A stretch of 64,000 nt of DNA from Bacteroidota bacterium (lineage in GTDB: Bacteria > Bacteroidota > Bacteroidia > AKYH767-A > OLB10). Below, piece after piece: positions 34,173 through 43,923 of this stretch. The stretch lies in the NCBI GenBank assembly GCA_016714535.1, contig JADKDR010000006.1, positions 372,001 through 436,000 on the forward strand, read 5' to 3'. The notes under the pieces are model-generated. The model was not told where the DNA came from and ran no database searches. It was given only the letters and a program-made list of their open reading frames with translations. A program made the translations under genes and the position numbers. Numbering within the stretch: position 1 is the first letter of the stretch; every line of letters starts with the position of its first letter.

Positions 34173-36731
34173 ATGAAAAAATTAATTGGATTGCTAATGC
34201 TAGCAATTATTCCGTTTGCATCTAAATCACAGTTAACGGTAAGTGGTGGCCTTACACCACAGCAATTGGTTCAAAACGTTTTGTTAGGAAGCGGTATTAC
34301 TGCTTTTAATGTTACCTTCACAGGCGACCCTGTTGCCATTGGAACTTTTAATGGCGTTAATTCGAATATTGGTTTGGATAGTGGCATTATTATGACCAGT
34401 GGTGATATTGCCCAGGCGGCAGGTGCCAATACCATGCAGGGTGCTGGGCTTGCCAATGGTGCTTCGGGCGATGCAGATCTTGATTTCATTAACAGCACCA
34501 CCACACAAAATGCATGTGTACTTGAATTTGATTTTGTTCCTGCATCAAGTAATATAAAGTTCAATTTCGTATTTGGGTCTGAAGAGTATAACGAATTTGT
34601 TAACTCCAGTTTTAACGATGTATTTGCCTTCCTGCTTAGCGGCCCCGGTATTATTGGTCAGCAAAATCTGGCCCTGGTACCTGCTACCACTTTACCTGTT
34701 GCTATCAATAATGTAAATAATGGTAATGCCTTTGGTCAAAGTAATGGCCCTTGTACAAATTGCACCTACTTCATCGACAATACCAACGGAACCACTGCCC
34801 AATACGATGCTTTTACTACCGTACTAACTGCGTATGCCATTGTAAATCCCTGCGATACCTTTCATATCAAATTAGCAATTGCAGATGCGGTTGACCAAAT
34901 ATTGGATTCAGGAGTTTTGCTTGAAGCTGCAAGTTTTACCGGAGGTGTTCCTCTTATTAGTGCCACCTTTGCTTCACAATATGCTCTAAACGATTCTTCC
35001 ATTATAGAAGGTTGTACCGATGTAACCGTACGTTTTTCTTATCCTGATACGGTTGCAGTTGATACCTATATTAAATTAGCGTATGCTGGCACAGCTACCA
35101 ATGGTATAGATTATAATCAACTACCTGATTCTGTAAAAATTCCTGCTGGCGACTCTACCACTTTCATTTCTATTTATCCTGTTTCGGATGCATTGCCTGA
35201 AGGTGTTGAAACCATAGAAATTTCTCAAACCAACTTACCGCCATGCCTTGTTGCTCCTTCTCCGCTAATTGTAAAAATCAGAGATAAAACACCATTTCAG
35301 GCATATGTAAGTAATGACACTACCATTTGTTCCGGAAATACCGTAAACCTTCAAGCATTTATTGTTACAGGTCAGCAGCCATACACCATTAGTTGGGACA
35401 ATGGGGTTTCTACCGATTCCATTTATACTGTATCGCCTACGCAAACTACTACTTACAATGTTAGCATAACCGATGCATGCGGACAACCATTTACACAATC
35501 GATAACAGTATCGGTATTGCCCAATGGACCCGTACTAGCCTTAAGTGATACAACCATTTGCCCCGGCAGCAGCGTATTGCTCATGGCCAATGTTGGACTA
35601 GGGGCGGCACCACTTACGTTTAACTGGAACAATGGAGCAGCCACTACGCAGTTCTATCAAGTTACTCCATCTGCTACCACTACCTATACGGTTACCGTTA
35701 CAGATGCATGCCAGCAATCGAGTACGGGCAGTATCACGGTAACTGTGCAAAGTGCAGGCCCTCAAATATCAATTATTCCTGGCGACACTACCATTTGCCC
35801 CGGAGCAAGTGTGGTGCTTTCCATTAACACCAACCTGGGTGTACCACCATTTACCTATACGTGGAACAATGGCTTACCATCAACTAATAATGTTACCGTA
35901 ACACCGTCATCGGCTACTACCTATAGTGTTACCGTAACCGATGCCTGCACACAAACTACCAATGCCACAGTTACTATCAGCATTTCGTCTACCCCATCAT
36001 TATCAATAACCCCCGGTGATACAGCAGTATGCGAAGGCACCCAACTTACTCTGGTACCTACCGTAACCAATGCTGCGGGCAATGTTCAATACAACTGGGA
36101 CAATGGACAGGCTACATCATCAGCATATACCGTTACCGTTAACAACACGGTGGCTATCCCGCTAACTGTAACCGATGCTTGTGGCAGCACCGCCTCGCAA
36201 ACCGTAAATATTACTGCCAACAAAGCGCCTACCGGAACCTTAGCCGGTCCCGATACTAGTTGCAATAACAACGAAGCTGCCTTTACCTTTACTGGTGCAG
36301 CTGCCTCTAATGCAAATTATACATGGCAGTTTACCGGTGCAACTGCGGTAACGGGCAGTGGCTCGGGTATACATCAAGCTACCTGGAATGTGGCTGGCAC
36401 TTACCCATATACCCTCGTGGTAGACGATGGTAGTTGCCCAAAGCTTACCTTAACCGGTGAAATTGATGTTATTCCTTGCGAGATAATTATTCCAAACATT
36501 TTCACTCCTAATGGCGATAATTTTAATGAGCTATTCTTTATTCAAGGATTAGAAGCATTTCCAAATACTCGGGTAGAAATTTACAACCGTTGGGGTAATT
36601 TAATTTACGAAACCGATAATTATAAAAATGACTGGAGAGCAACAGATGCTCCCGATGGAGTATATTATTATATTGTAGTACCTACAAGCGATAAAGTATA
36701 TAACGGTACCGTTACAATTATGAGGAAGTAG
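34173..36731 (+). CDS. choice-of-anchor-L surface protein with type B (gliding-motility) T9SS domain
   Basis: The 852-residue protein has a signal peptide (MKKLIGLLMLAIIPFASKSQ) and a choice-of-anchor L domain at about 25-255 ('LTPQQLVQNVLLG', 'FNFVFGSEEYNEFVNSSFND'). A Calx-beta-like part follows. Four Ig/PKD-like repeats of ~78 residues then begin at the 'DTTICSG/CPG' sites near nt 35314, 35547, 35784 and 36016. The C-terminus is a gliding-motility-associated type B T9SS domain ('IIPNIFTPNGDNFNELFFIQ', 'YNRWGNLIYETDNY'). Type B domains direct export through SprF-type partners. No sprF-like gene is adjacent. It is likely a surface adhesin. Confidence 0.92.
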   Translation: MKKLIGLLMLAIIPFASKSQLTVSGGLTPQQLVQNVLLGSGITAFNVTFTGDPVAIGTFNGVNSNIGLDSGIIMTSGDIAQAAGANTMQGAGLANGASGDADLDFINSTTTQNACVLEFDFVPASSNIKFNFVFGSEEYNEFVNSSFNDVFAFLLSGPGIIGQQNLALVPATTLPVAINNVNNGNAFGQSNGPCTNCTYFIDNTNGTTAQYDAFTTVLTAYAIVNPCDTFHIKLAIADAVDQILDSGVLLEAASFTGGVPLISATFASQYALNDSSIIEGCTDVTVRFSYPDTVAVDTYIKLAYAGTATNGIDYNQLPDSVKIPAGDSTTFISIYPVSDALPEGVETIEISQTNLPPCLVAPSPLIVKIRDKTPFQAYVSNDTTICSGNTVNLQAFIVTGQQPYTISWDNGVSTDSIYTVSPTQTTTYNVSITDACGQPFTQSITVSVLPNGPVLALSDTTICPGSSVLLMANVGLGAAPLTFNWNNGAATTQFYQVTPSATTTYTVTVTDACQQSSTGSITVTVQSAGPQISIIPGDTTICPGASVVLSINTNLGVPPFTYTWNNGLPSTNNVTVTPSSATTYSVTVTDACTQTTNATVTISISSTPSLSITPGDTAVCEGTQLTLVPTVTNAAGNVQYNWDNGQATSSAYTVTVNNTVAIPLTVTDACGSTASQTVNITANKAPTGTLAGPDTSCNNNEAAFTFTGAAASNANYTWQFTGATAVTGSGSGIHQATWNVAGTYPYTLVVDDGSCPKLTLTGEIDVIPCEIIIPNIFTPNGDNFNELFFIQGLEAFPNTRVEIYNRWGNLIYETDNYKNDWRATDAPDGVYYYIVVPTSDKVYNGTVTIMRK

Positions 36732-36753
36732 TTTTTTTCAAAACAGAAATAAT

Positions 36754-36784
36754 GCCCGGCACGTTTTCGTTGCCGGGTTTTTTA
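36754..36784 (+). terminator. rho-independent terminator after the type B T9SS gene
   Basis: A stem CCCGGCA (36755-36761) / TGCCGGG (36771-36777) is followed by a T run. Confidence 0.87.
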
Positions 36785-36810
36785 TTTAAAAGCTATAAAA
36801 ATAAATTAAT

Positions 36811-38613
36811 TAGTGCCTGCCCGAAAAGCCTCCAAACGCATTGATATCAACGGTTTCGTGTTGATAAGTAATGTCGAAAGTTGAAAAGAAAAAACGATAA
36901 TGATGGGTTTGATTCGTATTTTTAGGCGAGATTCAAAATAAATCAAGCAATGCGTCAACGATTTGATACAATTAAGAATAGGTCAATCACCTATCAGCGA
37001 AATTATATTTCCACCAAGCTATTTCAAAAGTCGTGATGAACAACCTGCAGCTATGTTTGCATTACTGCACATATTTAAAACACCGGCATTAAACGAAGCA
37101 GTGTTTTCTATCCTCGAAAAAAAAATAATACCTGCGCAAAAGCTACGTGCTAAAAATGGAAGGCCCGGTATGGATTTGTGGCAAATATTTGTACTCGCTA
37201 CACTACGCCATGTGCTGGATTGCAATTGGGATAGATTAATGATGATTGCAAATCATGATATTATAGTTCGAGCGTTATTGGGCATAGAACACATAGCAGG
37301 ATATGATGTGCAGCAATATGAATTTAAATATCAAACATTGATAGACAATGTAAACCTGATAGACGAGCAAATGCTGATAGAAATAAATACAGTATTGGTG
37401 GAGATGGGTGAAAAGATTTTAAAAAAAAAGAAGACGAAAAGATACATCTAAAAACGGATAGCTATGCGGTTGAAAAAAACATACACTTTCCAACTGACCT
37501 CAATTTGCTTTGGGACTCAATGCGCAAATGTTTTAGTATAATAGAAAATTGGCATGAGCAAGCAATCATAAACGGCTGGCGCAAAGTAAAAAGCAATACA
37601 CAGACTTTTAAAGCCATATATCGCAACACAAGCTTTGCCGTATTCAAAGGCAGAAAAGAAGATGCGAAAAAAAAGCAAGTGAAACAATATTTGCAACAAG
37701 CCCGTCAACTATTACAACGATTTGAACTTGCCAAACAGGAGGTAATAAAAGCATCATTGACAGAAAAGAATTTTATTTTACTTGTGGCATTAAAGCAATA
37801 TGAAAACTATGCAAAAAATTTATAGACCAAATAGAACGCAGACTACTACAAGGAGAAGTTATACCATCGAGCGAGAAAATATATTCCATATTTGAACCCG
37901 AAACAGAATGGATAACCAAAGGAAAAATAAACAAGCGAGTTGAGTTAGGCCACCTTGCATTAGTAACCACCAACCAATACAATTTGATAGTTGATTTCAA
38001 AATGATGGAAGGCGAAAAAGATGCAGCCCAAGTAAAACCATTGATAGACAGGCTATGCCAAAGGTATCCCAATCAAATAGAAAGTATCAGCTTTGACAAA
38101 GGATTTTATAGCAAAGAAAATTTTGAGTACGTATTAAATGCAGGAATACCACAAGTAGTGATGCCCCAAAAAGGCAAAAAAAATGTACAAGAGGCAGAAT
38201 ACGAAAACACAAAAATATTCAAAAAAATACGCAACCAACATTCCGCAATCGAGAGCAGCATCAACATGCTCGAACATCACGGAGCCAACCGCTGCCCCGA
38301 TAAAGGACATAAAAACTTTTGCAAATATTTTGCCTTCTGTGTACTTGCCACCAACCTACATCTAATAGGAAACCAACTCCTAAAACAAGAAAAGGAACAG
38401 ACACAAAAGGCACTAAAAAGCTGCATAAACGAAATATTCAACGCCCGTGGCGGAGCTATGCTTAGTCACGAAAAAAAACGATTTGCTCAATGTTTTTTCC
38501 GAAAATAAAGTCCAGTCACCGTTTTTTGAGCTGCTTTTTACAACCAAAAAAAATATGTACACTACTTCGAGCTGCCTTCTATTTCTTTGACAGGAGTTTT
38601 CGGGCAGACACTA
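36811..38613 (+). mobile_element. ISNCY-like insertion sequence, copy 1 (both ends present)
   Basis: The left end TAGTGCCTGCCCGAAAA (36811-36827) and the right end TTTTCGGGCAGACACTA (38597-38613) form terminal inverted repeats with one mismatch. Alternating TA bases flank both ends, so a short TA or TATA target duplication is possible. The transposase is broken at several places. Confidence 0.88.
36950..38508 (+). pseudogene. ISNCY-family transposase of copy 1, multiply frameshifted
   Basis: It encodes the same protein as copy 2 but with more breaks. The start region reads GATTTGATACAA instead of GATTTGAGCCACAA, which puts the natural ATG at 36950 out of frame. The A run near 37813 has six A instead of seven and ends the middle segment at 'NYAKNL'. 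The run near 38415 has five A instead of seven, so the tail reads 'ALKSCINEIFNARGGAML' rather than 'ALKKAA'. It also carries the shared A9 shift site. Confidence 0.85.
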
Positions 38614-38756
38614 TATAGTGCCTGCCCGAAAAGCCTCCAAACGCATTGATATCAACGGTTTCGTGTTGATAAGTAATGTCGAAAGTTGAAAAGAAAAAAC
38701 GATAATGATGGGTTTGATTCGTATTTTTAGGCGAGATTCAAAAAATAAATCAAGCA

Positions 38757-40240
38757 ATGCGTCAACGATTTGAGCCACAATTAAGAATAGGTCAATCACC
38801 TATCAGCGAAATTATATTTCCACCAAGCTATTTCAAAAGTCGTGATGAACAACCTGCAGCTATGTTTGCATTACTGCACATATTTAAAACACCGGCATTA
38901 AACGAAGCAGTGTTTTCTATCCTCGAAAAAAAAATAATACCTGCGCAAAAGCTACGTGCTAAAAATGGAAGGCCCGGTATGGATTTGTGGCAAATATTTG
39001 TACTCGCTACACTACGCCATGTGCTGGATTGCAATTGGGATAGATTAATGATGATTGCAAATCATGATATTATAGTTCGAGCGTTATTGGGCATAGAACA
39101 CATAGCAGGATATGATGTGCAGCAATATGAATTTAAATATCAAACATTGATAGACAATGTAAACCTGATAGACGAGCAAATGCTGATAGAAATAAATACA
39201 GTATTGGTGGAGATGGGTGAAAAGATTTTAAAAAAAAAGAAGACGAAAAGATACATCTAAAAACGGATAGCTATGCGGTTGAAAAAAACATACACTTTCC
39301 AACTGACCTCAATTTGCTTTGGGACTCAATGCGCAAATGTTTTAGTATAATAGAAAATTGGCATGAGCAAGCAATCATAAACGGCTGGCGCAAAGTAAAA
39401 AGCAATACACAGACTTTTAAAGCCATATATCGCAACACAAGCTTTGCCGTATTCAAAGGCAGAAAAGAAGATGCGAAAAAAAAGCAAGTGAAACAATATT
39501 TGCAACAAGCCCGTCAACTATTACAACGATTTGAACTTGCCAAACAGGAGGTAATAAAAGCATCATTGACAGAAAAGAATTTTATTTTACTTGTGGCATT
39601 AAAGCAATATGAAAACTATGCAAAAAAATTTATAGACCAAATAGAACGCAGACTACTACAAGGAGAAGTTATACCATCGAGCGAGAAAATATATTCCATA
39701 TCTGAACCCGAAACAGAATGGATAACCAAAGGAAAAATAAACAAGCGAGTTGAGTTAGGCCACCTTGCATTAGTAACCACCAACCAATACAATTTGATAG
39801 TTGATTTCAAAATGATGGAAGGCGAAAAAGATGCAGCCCAAGTAAAACCATTGATAGACAGGCTATGCCAAAGGTATCCCAATCAAATAGAAAGTATCAG
39901 CTTTGACAAAGGATTTTATAGCAAAGAAAATTTTGAGTACGTATTAAATGCAGGAATACCACAAGTAGTGATGCCCCAAAAAGGCAAAAAAAATGTACAA
40001 GAGGCAGAATACGAAAACACAAAAATATTCAAAAAAATACGCAACCAACATTCCGCAATCGAGAGCAGCATCAACATGCTCGAACATCACGGAGCCAACC
40101 GCTGCCCCGATAAAGGACATAAAAACTTTTGCAAATATTTTGCCTTCTGTGTACTTGCCACCAACCTACATCTAATAGGAAACCAACTCCTAAAACAAGA
40201 AAAGGAACAGACACAAAAGGCACTAAAAAAAGCTGCATAA
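38757..40240 (+). CDS. ISNCY-family transposase (copy 2), read through a -1 frameshift site
   Basis: Frame 1 (38757-39260) encodes 'MRQRFEPQLRIGQSPISEII' and 'NGRPGMDLWQIFVLATLRHV', typical of the N-terminus of ISNCY transposases, and ends 'KKKKTKRYI'. The -1 frame, open from the A run to 40240, continues 'EDEKIHLKTDSYAVEKN' and 'IHFPTDLNLLWDSMRK', then the DDE-like core ('LIVDFKMMEGEKDAAQVK', 'SFDKGFYSKEN', 'QHSAIESSINMLEHHGANR'). The joint protein would have about 490 residues, a normal length for the family. A -1 shift at A_AAA_AAG gives an exact join. Whether the shift is programmed or a mutation is unresolved. Confidence 0.8.
39233..39239 (+). promoter_or_regulatory. slippery heptamer A_AAA_AAG (possible -1 frameshift site)
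   Basis: Nine A and a G (39230-39239) include the heptamer in the correct phase: zero-frame codons are AAA (39234-39236) and AAG (39237-39239). Shifting back one base enters the open downstream frame. The same run exists in copy 1 (near 37421-37430). Confidence 0.6.
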
Positions 40241-40385
40241 ACGAAATATTCAACGCCCGTGGCGGAGCTATGCTTAGTCACGAAAAAAAACGATTTGCTC
40301 AATGTTTTTTCCGAAAATAAAGTCCAGTCACCGTTTTTTGAGCTGCTTTTACAACCAAAAAAATATGTACACTACTTCGAGCTGC

Positions 40386-40916
40386 TGTTTACTACGAATA
40401 TAAAATAATTTCAGGGCTAACACCCCTCGAAATAAGATCAATTAGCTTTTCTACGAAGATACAAGGGCTACGCCCCTGATTTTACACATCTGAAGCACGG
40501 ATGCCTATTGGTTTTGCAAAACGATATTTCAAATTGTTGTAAAATTGCAATTGGCGTGCCTTTTTTTCTTGTGGATACATACAGATATATGACTAGCTTT
40601 TTCACTTTACATTGAGTGATTGTTTAAGTTTTTGAATTTTCTATGTGCGAATTGTAAATTAACAATGTATGATGTTGTATCCGCATTTCAAATGCTGACG
40701 AGTGAGGGCATCCGTAAGTACCGCTGCAAGACTGTGCTGCGCCTTTGTGCGTAGTCACTTTTATTGCACAATTGTTTGAGGTTGCATACTCAGCAAATTT
40801 TAAACATGTATCTTCAAACTAATTTACCCGCAGCCAAATAGTATTATTTTTGATACTAATCTCGCCAAAGGCGAGACGTATTTTTATAAAAACAAAAAAT
40901 ATAAATTCCTTTTGCT
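40386..40916. other. intergenic repeats, no gene
   Basis: No coding region supported. Two related ~30-bp units, TACGAATATA...CAGGGCTAACACCCCT (near 40393-40426) and TACGAAGATACAAGGGCTACGCCCCT (near 40452-40477), look like dispersed extragenic repeats. A hairpin TCTCGCC-AAA-GGCGAGA sits at 40860-40876, just upstream of the next gene. Confidence 0.6.
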
Positions 40917-42146
40917 ATGAAAAAAAGTGTTGTTGTATTGCTTATTATCCATTGCACATTACAAATGGTGCATGCACAAACAGCCGACCAAAAGCGTAAC
41001 ATGCACTGGTATTTTGGTGTGTTTGCGGGTTTAGATTTTACAAGTGGTACAGCAGTTGCGGACACCAATGGGCAAATTTCTACATTAGAAAGCACAGCAG
41101 TAATTTCTGATACCAATGGCATACTGCAATGTTATTTTGGCTATGGCTATCAAACCAATTATGATTGGTGCATTTATAATCGTGAGCATAAAACCATGCC
41201 TAATGGATGTGGCATAGGCAATGGCAATAGTACACCGAACGACTGCGCAGTATTTATACCCAAGCCAGGCGATGATAGTACCTATTTTCTTTTTACAGTT
41301 GATGGCTGGGAAGGGCAATTTATGCGTGGTTTGCGCTGGCACGAAATAGACATGAGGCAAGATAGTGGTCGAGGGGATGTTGTATCAAAGGACAATGTAT
41401 TTTTGCAGCAAATAAATTTGATTGATAGCACGGTAAAATATATTGTGCTGCAAATAAATGACCACGATAGCCTGGAGTTAATAGGCAATACAAATTTAAA
41501 CATGGCAACAAGAGAAAATTATATTTTGCAATTGTCAACTGAAATAGAAAATCGCAATCTTTTATTTGCGCAGCGTGAAACATTTATAGTAAGTTTGTTG
41601 AACGAAGCAGCAACACGATTAGGCCAAACATCAACAAGCGAAACCCCTTTGATGAATGATAAAACAGTGTATGAAATAGAATTGGATTATCATACTTATG
41701 GTGAAAGTGTAATTGAAAACCATATGGTAACGCTTTACTCCATTGCTGTGCAATGTCCATACAGCGCGGGTAATGCAGTTTACAAAGCAAGAGCATGGCT
41801 CGAAAATTTGTACGATTCACTTTATTGGGACGATGCGAATGTTTGTTTTAACGAAGGCATTTATAGACAAAGCAATTTATCAAACCTGCCTATCAACAGC
41901 AACATTATTGTAAGACCAAATCCATCAAGCGGAATTGTAGAAATTGTAAAATCAAGAGCATTGCAAAGCAATTGCAGTGTATCAATAAAAAATTCAGTGG
42001 GCAAAATTGTATTTGAACAAGCAATTGATTGCAAACAAGGTTCGCAATTTATTGATGTAAGCAAACTTGCAAATGGTGTTTACACCATTACAATAGTGAG
42101 CGAGCAAACAATGCAACTCAATCAAAAATTAATTATCATGAAATGA
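40917..42146 (+). CDS. T9SS-exported surface protein, apparently chimeric
   Basis: The 409-residue protein has a signal peptide (MKKSVVVLLIIHCTLQMVHA). Up to about residue 165 it resembles the N-terminal half of a Bacteroidota beta-propeller surface family ('MHWYFGVFAGLDFTSGTAVA', 'HKTMPNGCGIGNGNS', 'DVVSKDNVFL'). It then switches to a different sequence ('ENYILQLSTEIENRNLL', 'SIAVQCPYSAGNAVYKAR', 'WDDANVCFNEGIYR') that looks like the end of another family. A type A T9SS domain closes it ('IIVRPNPSSGIVEIV', 'NGVYTITIVSEQ'). The stop overlaps the next ATG (ATGA), so the two genes are translationally coupled. Confidence 0.75.
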   Translation: MKKSVVVLLIIHCTLQMVHAQTADQKRNMHWYFGVFAGLDFTSGTAVADTNGQISTLESTAVISDTNGILQCYFGYGYQTNYDWCIYNREHKTMPNGCGIGNGNSTPNDCAVFIPKPGDDSTYFLFTVDGWEGQFMRGLRWHEIDMRQDSGRGDVVSKDNVFLQQINLIDSTVKYIVLQINDHDSLELIGNTNLNMATRENYILQLSTEIENRNLLFAQRETFIVSLLNEAATRLGQTSTSETPLMNDKTVYEIELDYHTYGESVIENHMVTLYSIAVQCPYSAGNAVYKARAWLENLYDSLYWDDANVCFNEGIYRQSNLSNLPINSNIIVRPNPSSGIVEIVKSRALQSNCSVSIKNSVGKIVFEQAIDCKQGSQFIDVSKLANGVYTITIVSEQTMQLNQKLIIMK

Positions 42147-43640
42147 AAAAGTTTGTATTAATTTTTCTTTACTGTTGTAGTTTAACCCTTGCCAATGGGC
42201 AAGGGTTGAACCATCAATGGTTGATGGGGAATCAATGGAATCAATTAGTTGATAAGGGTCGTATGACTTTTGACACCAATAGTTATACTCTAAATACTGA
42301 ATTGCGCAAAATGAGTTTCGATGGCACCAACGCCTCCATCTGCGACAGCATCGGCAACTTACTAATGAGCAGCAATGGCGTATGGATAGCCAATGCCACA
42401 GGCGATACCATGGACAATGGCGCAGGCCTTAACCCGGGTTATTTTGTAAATTCATGGCCCAATGGTTTATTAATTGTAAACGGAAATATTATTTTGCCAT
42501 ACCCAGGCGATACCAATAAATATGTGTTGATTCACCAAACAAGAACCTCACTGGCTCCAGCAAGTTATCCTTCAAATGAATTATTTTATTCTGTAATTGA
42601 CAAGACTTTGGACACAGGAATGGGAAGTGTAATTTCAAAAAATAATATTATTTTTCAAGATACAATTATTTGGGGCATTGCCGCTTGTCGCCATGCCAAT
42701 GGCAGAGATTGGTGGATTGTAACTATTAAAGATAGTAGTGATATTGCATATAAAGTTTTATTAGCTGATAATGGAATCGCAAAAGTTGATACGCAAAGTT
42801 TAGGCTTTCTTCCATGGGGTTATGGAAATGCTTCGCGCATCCAGTTCAATCTTTTTGGTAACAAATTTATTTACACGACTTACGATAATCCAATTGACCG
42901 TAATAGTACAATAGTGCTTGCCAATTTTGATAGATGCACTGGCTTATTTAGCAATACTCAAACTAAAGTATTATCTAACGGTGCATATATTTGGGGTATT
43001 ACTTTTTCGCCAAGCGGTCAATATGCTTATGCTGCAACATCAAACCTTTTATTTCGTTGATGTTAATACCTTTGCATGTAGATACGGTAGGTGTATACGA
43101 TGGTTTTTATGACCTGCCAAACGCATATACAACATTTGGCCCTATGTACTTAGCCGCCAACGGCCACATATACATGATAAGTATGGGGCAGTGCCTTGCG
43201 CATACATGAAATAAGCGCACCTGATAGTGCCGATACACTTTGCAATTTTCAACAACATAATATTTTCCTCAACTTTTGGAATTTCCGCGCTGTACCAAAT
43301 CACCCAAATTATTATTTAGGGTGCGATACAAGTTTGGGTTGCCCTTGTTTGGCTAATGTGGGGTTGCAAGAAAACGGCACACACGATTTTCGTTTTCGTG
43401 TTTATCCCAATCCTGTTGTAAATAATTTTGTTAACATAGGGTATATACTACCGCAAAACAAAAATGGAGTTTTAAAATTATATGATGTAAACGGCAAACA
43501 ACTTTACACGCAAGGCTTGCCGCCTTGGAGTAATGAGCAAAGAGAAATTGCCATTGCTTTGCAATGGTATGTATAATCTTGTAATACAATCGGGTAATTT
43601 TATTGCAAGTAAAAAAATAATTGTAGCGCATGACAAATAG
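42143..43640 (+). pseudogene. T9SS beta-propeller-like surface protein with four frameshifts
   Basis: The first 300 residues are intact: a signal peptide (MKKFVLIFLYCCSLTLANGQ), 'ICDSIGNLLMSSNGVWIANA' and 'TLDTGMGSVISKNNIIF'. The frame ends at 43060 after 'SNLLFR'. It continues as 'YFVDVNTFA' (shift near 43050), 'HVDTVGVYDGFYDLPNAYTT' (near 43075), 'SALRIHEISAPDSADTLC' (near 43185), and finally 'NGMYNLVIQSGNFIASKK' (near 43567) to a stop at 43638-43640. The last part is a type A T9SS domain. It is related to the N-terminal half of the preceding protein. Four breaks in 600 bp point to real decay. Confidence 0.82.
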
Positions 43641-43807
43641 TTACGCAGAAACATTGACCACGAAAAGAGGCGCATCCGATAACAATAGATTTAATGAAAT
43701 GGCGGCAGTTATCCGTACTCATTGCGTTTGCCGTGCTTCAATATTTTATCCGTACTCAAACCTTATATACTCCTAACCGCCACTTCATAAATCCCGAGTC
43801 GTTAAAT

Positions 43808-43834
43808 CACATCACGGTTGATGTGTTTTTTTTT
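43808..43834 (+). terminator. rho-independent terminator
   Basis: A stem CACATCA (43808-43814) / TGATGTG (43819-43825) with a CGGT loop is followed by nine T. It lies ~170 bp after the decayed surface-protein gene. Confidence 0.85.
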
Positions 43835-43923
43835 AATACAGCGACTGCAGGCCAATTGTTAGTGGGCGTTTTGATACCTTAGCAAAAAATAATTCATTTA
43901 CCTAAGCGTTATCTTAGCAAGCC

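Larger units (their letters stand above)
38616..40385 (+). mobile_element. ISNCY-like insertion sequence, copy 2 (right end lost)
   Basis: The left end TAGTGCCTGCCCGAAAA starts at 38616, two bases after copy 1 ends, in the same orientation. The sequence matches copy 1 until CTTCGAGCTGC (ending 40385). The last ~38 bp of copy 1, including the right inverted repeat, are absent. It therefore cannot move using its own two ends. Confidence 0.87.

Noticed and set aside
43694..43882. A 62-codon frame on the plus strand as a small gene.
   Set aside because: It spans a perfect rho-independent terminator, has no recognisable domain and lies between a pseudogene and the next gene.
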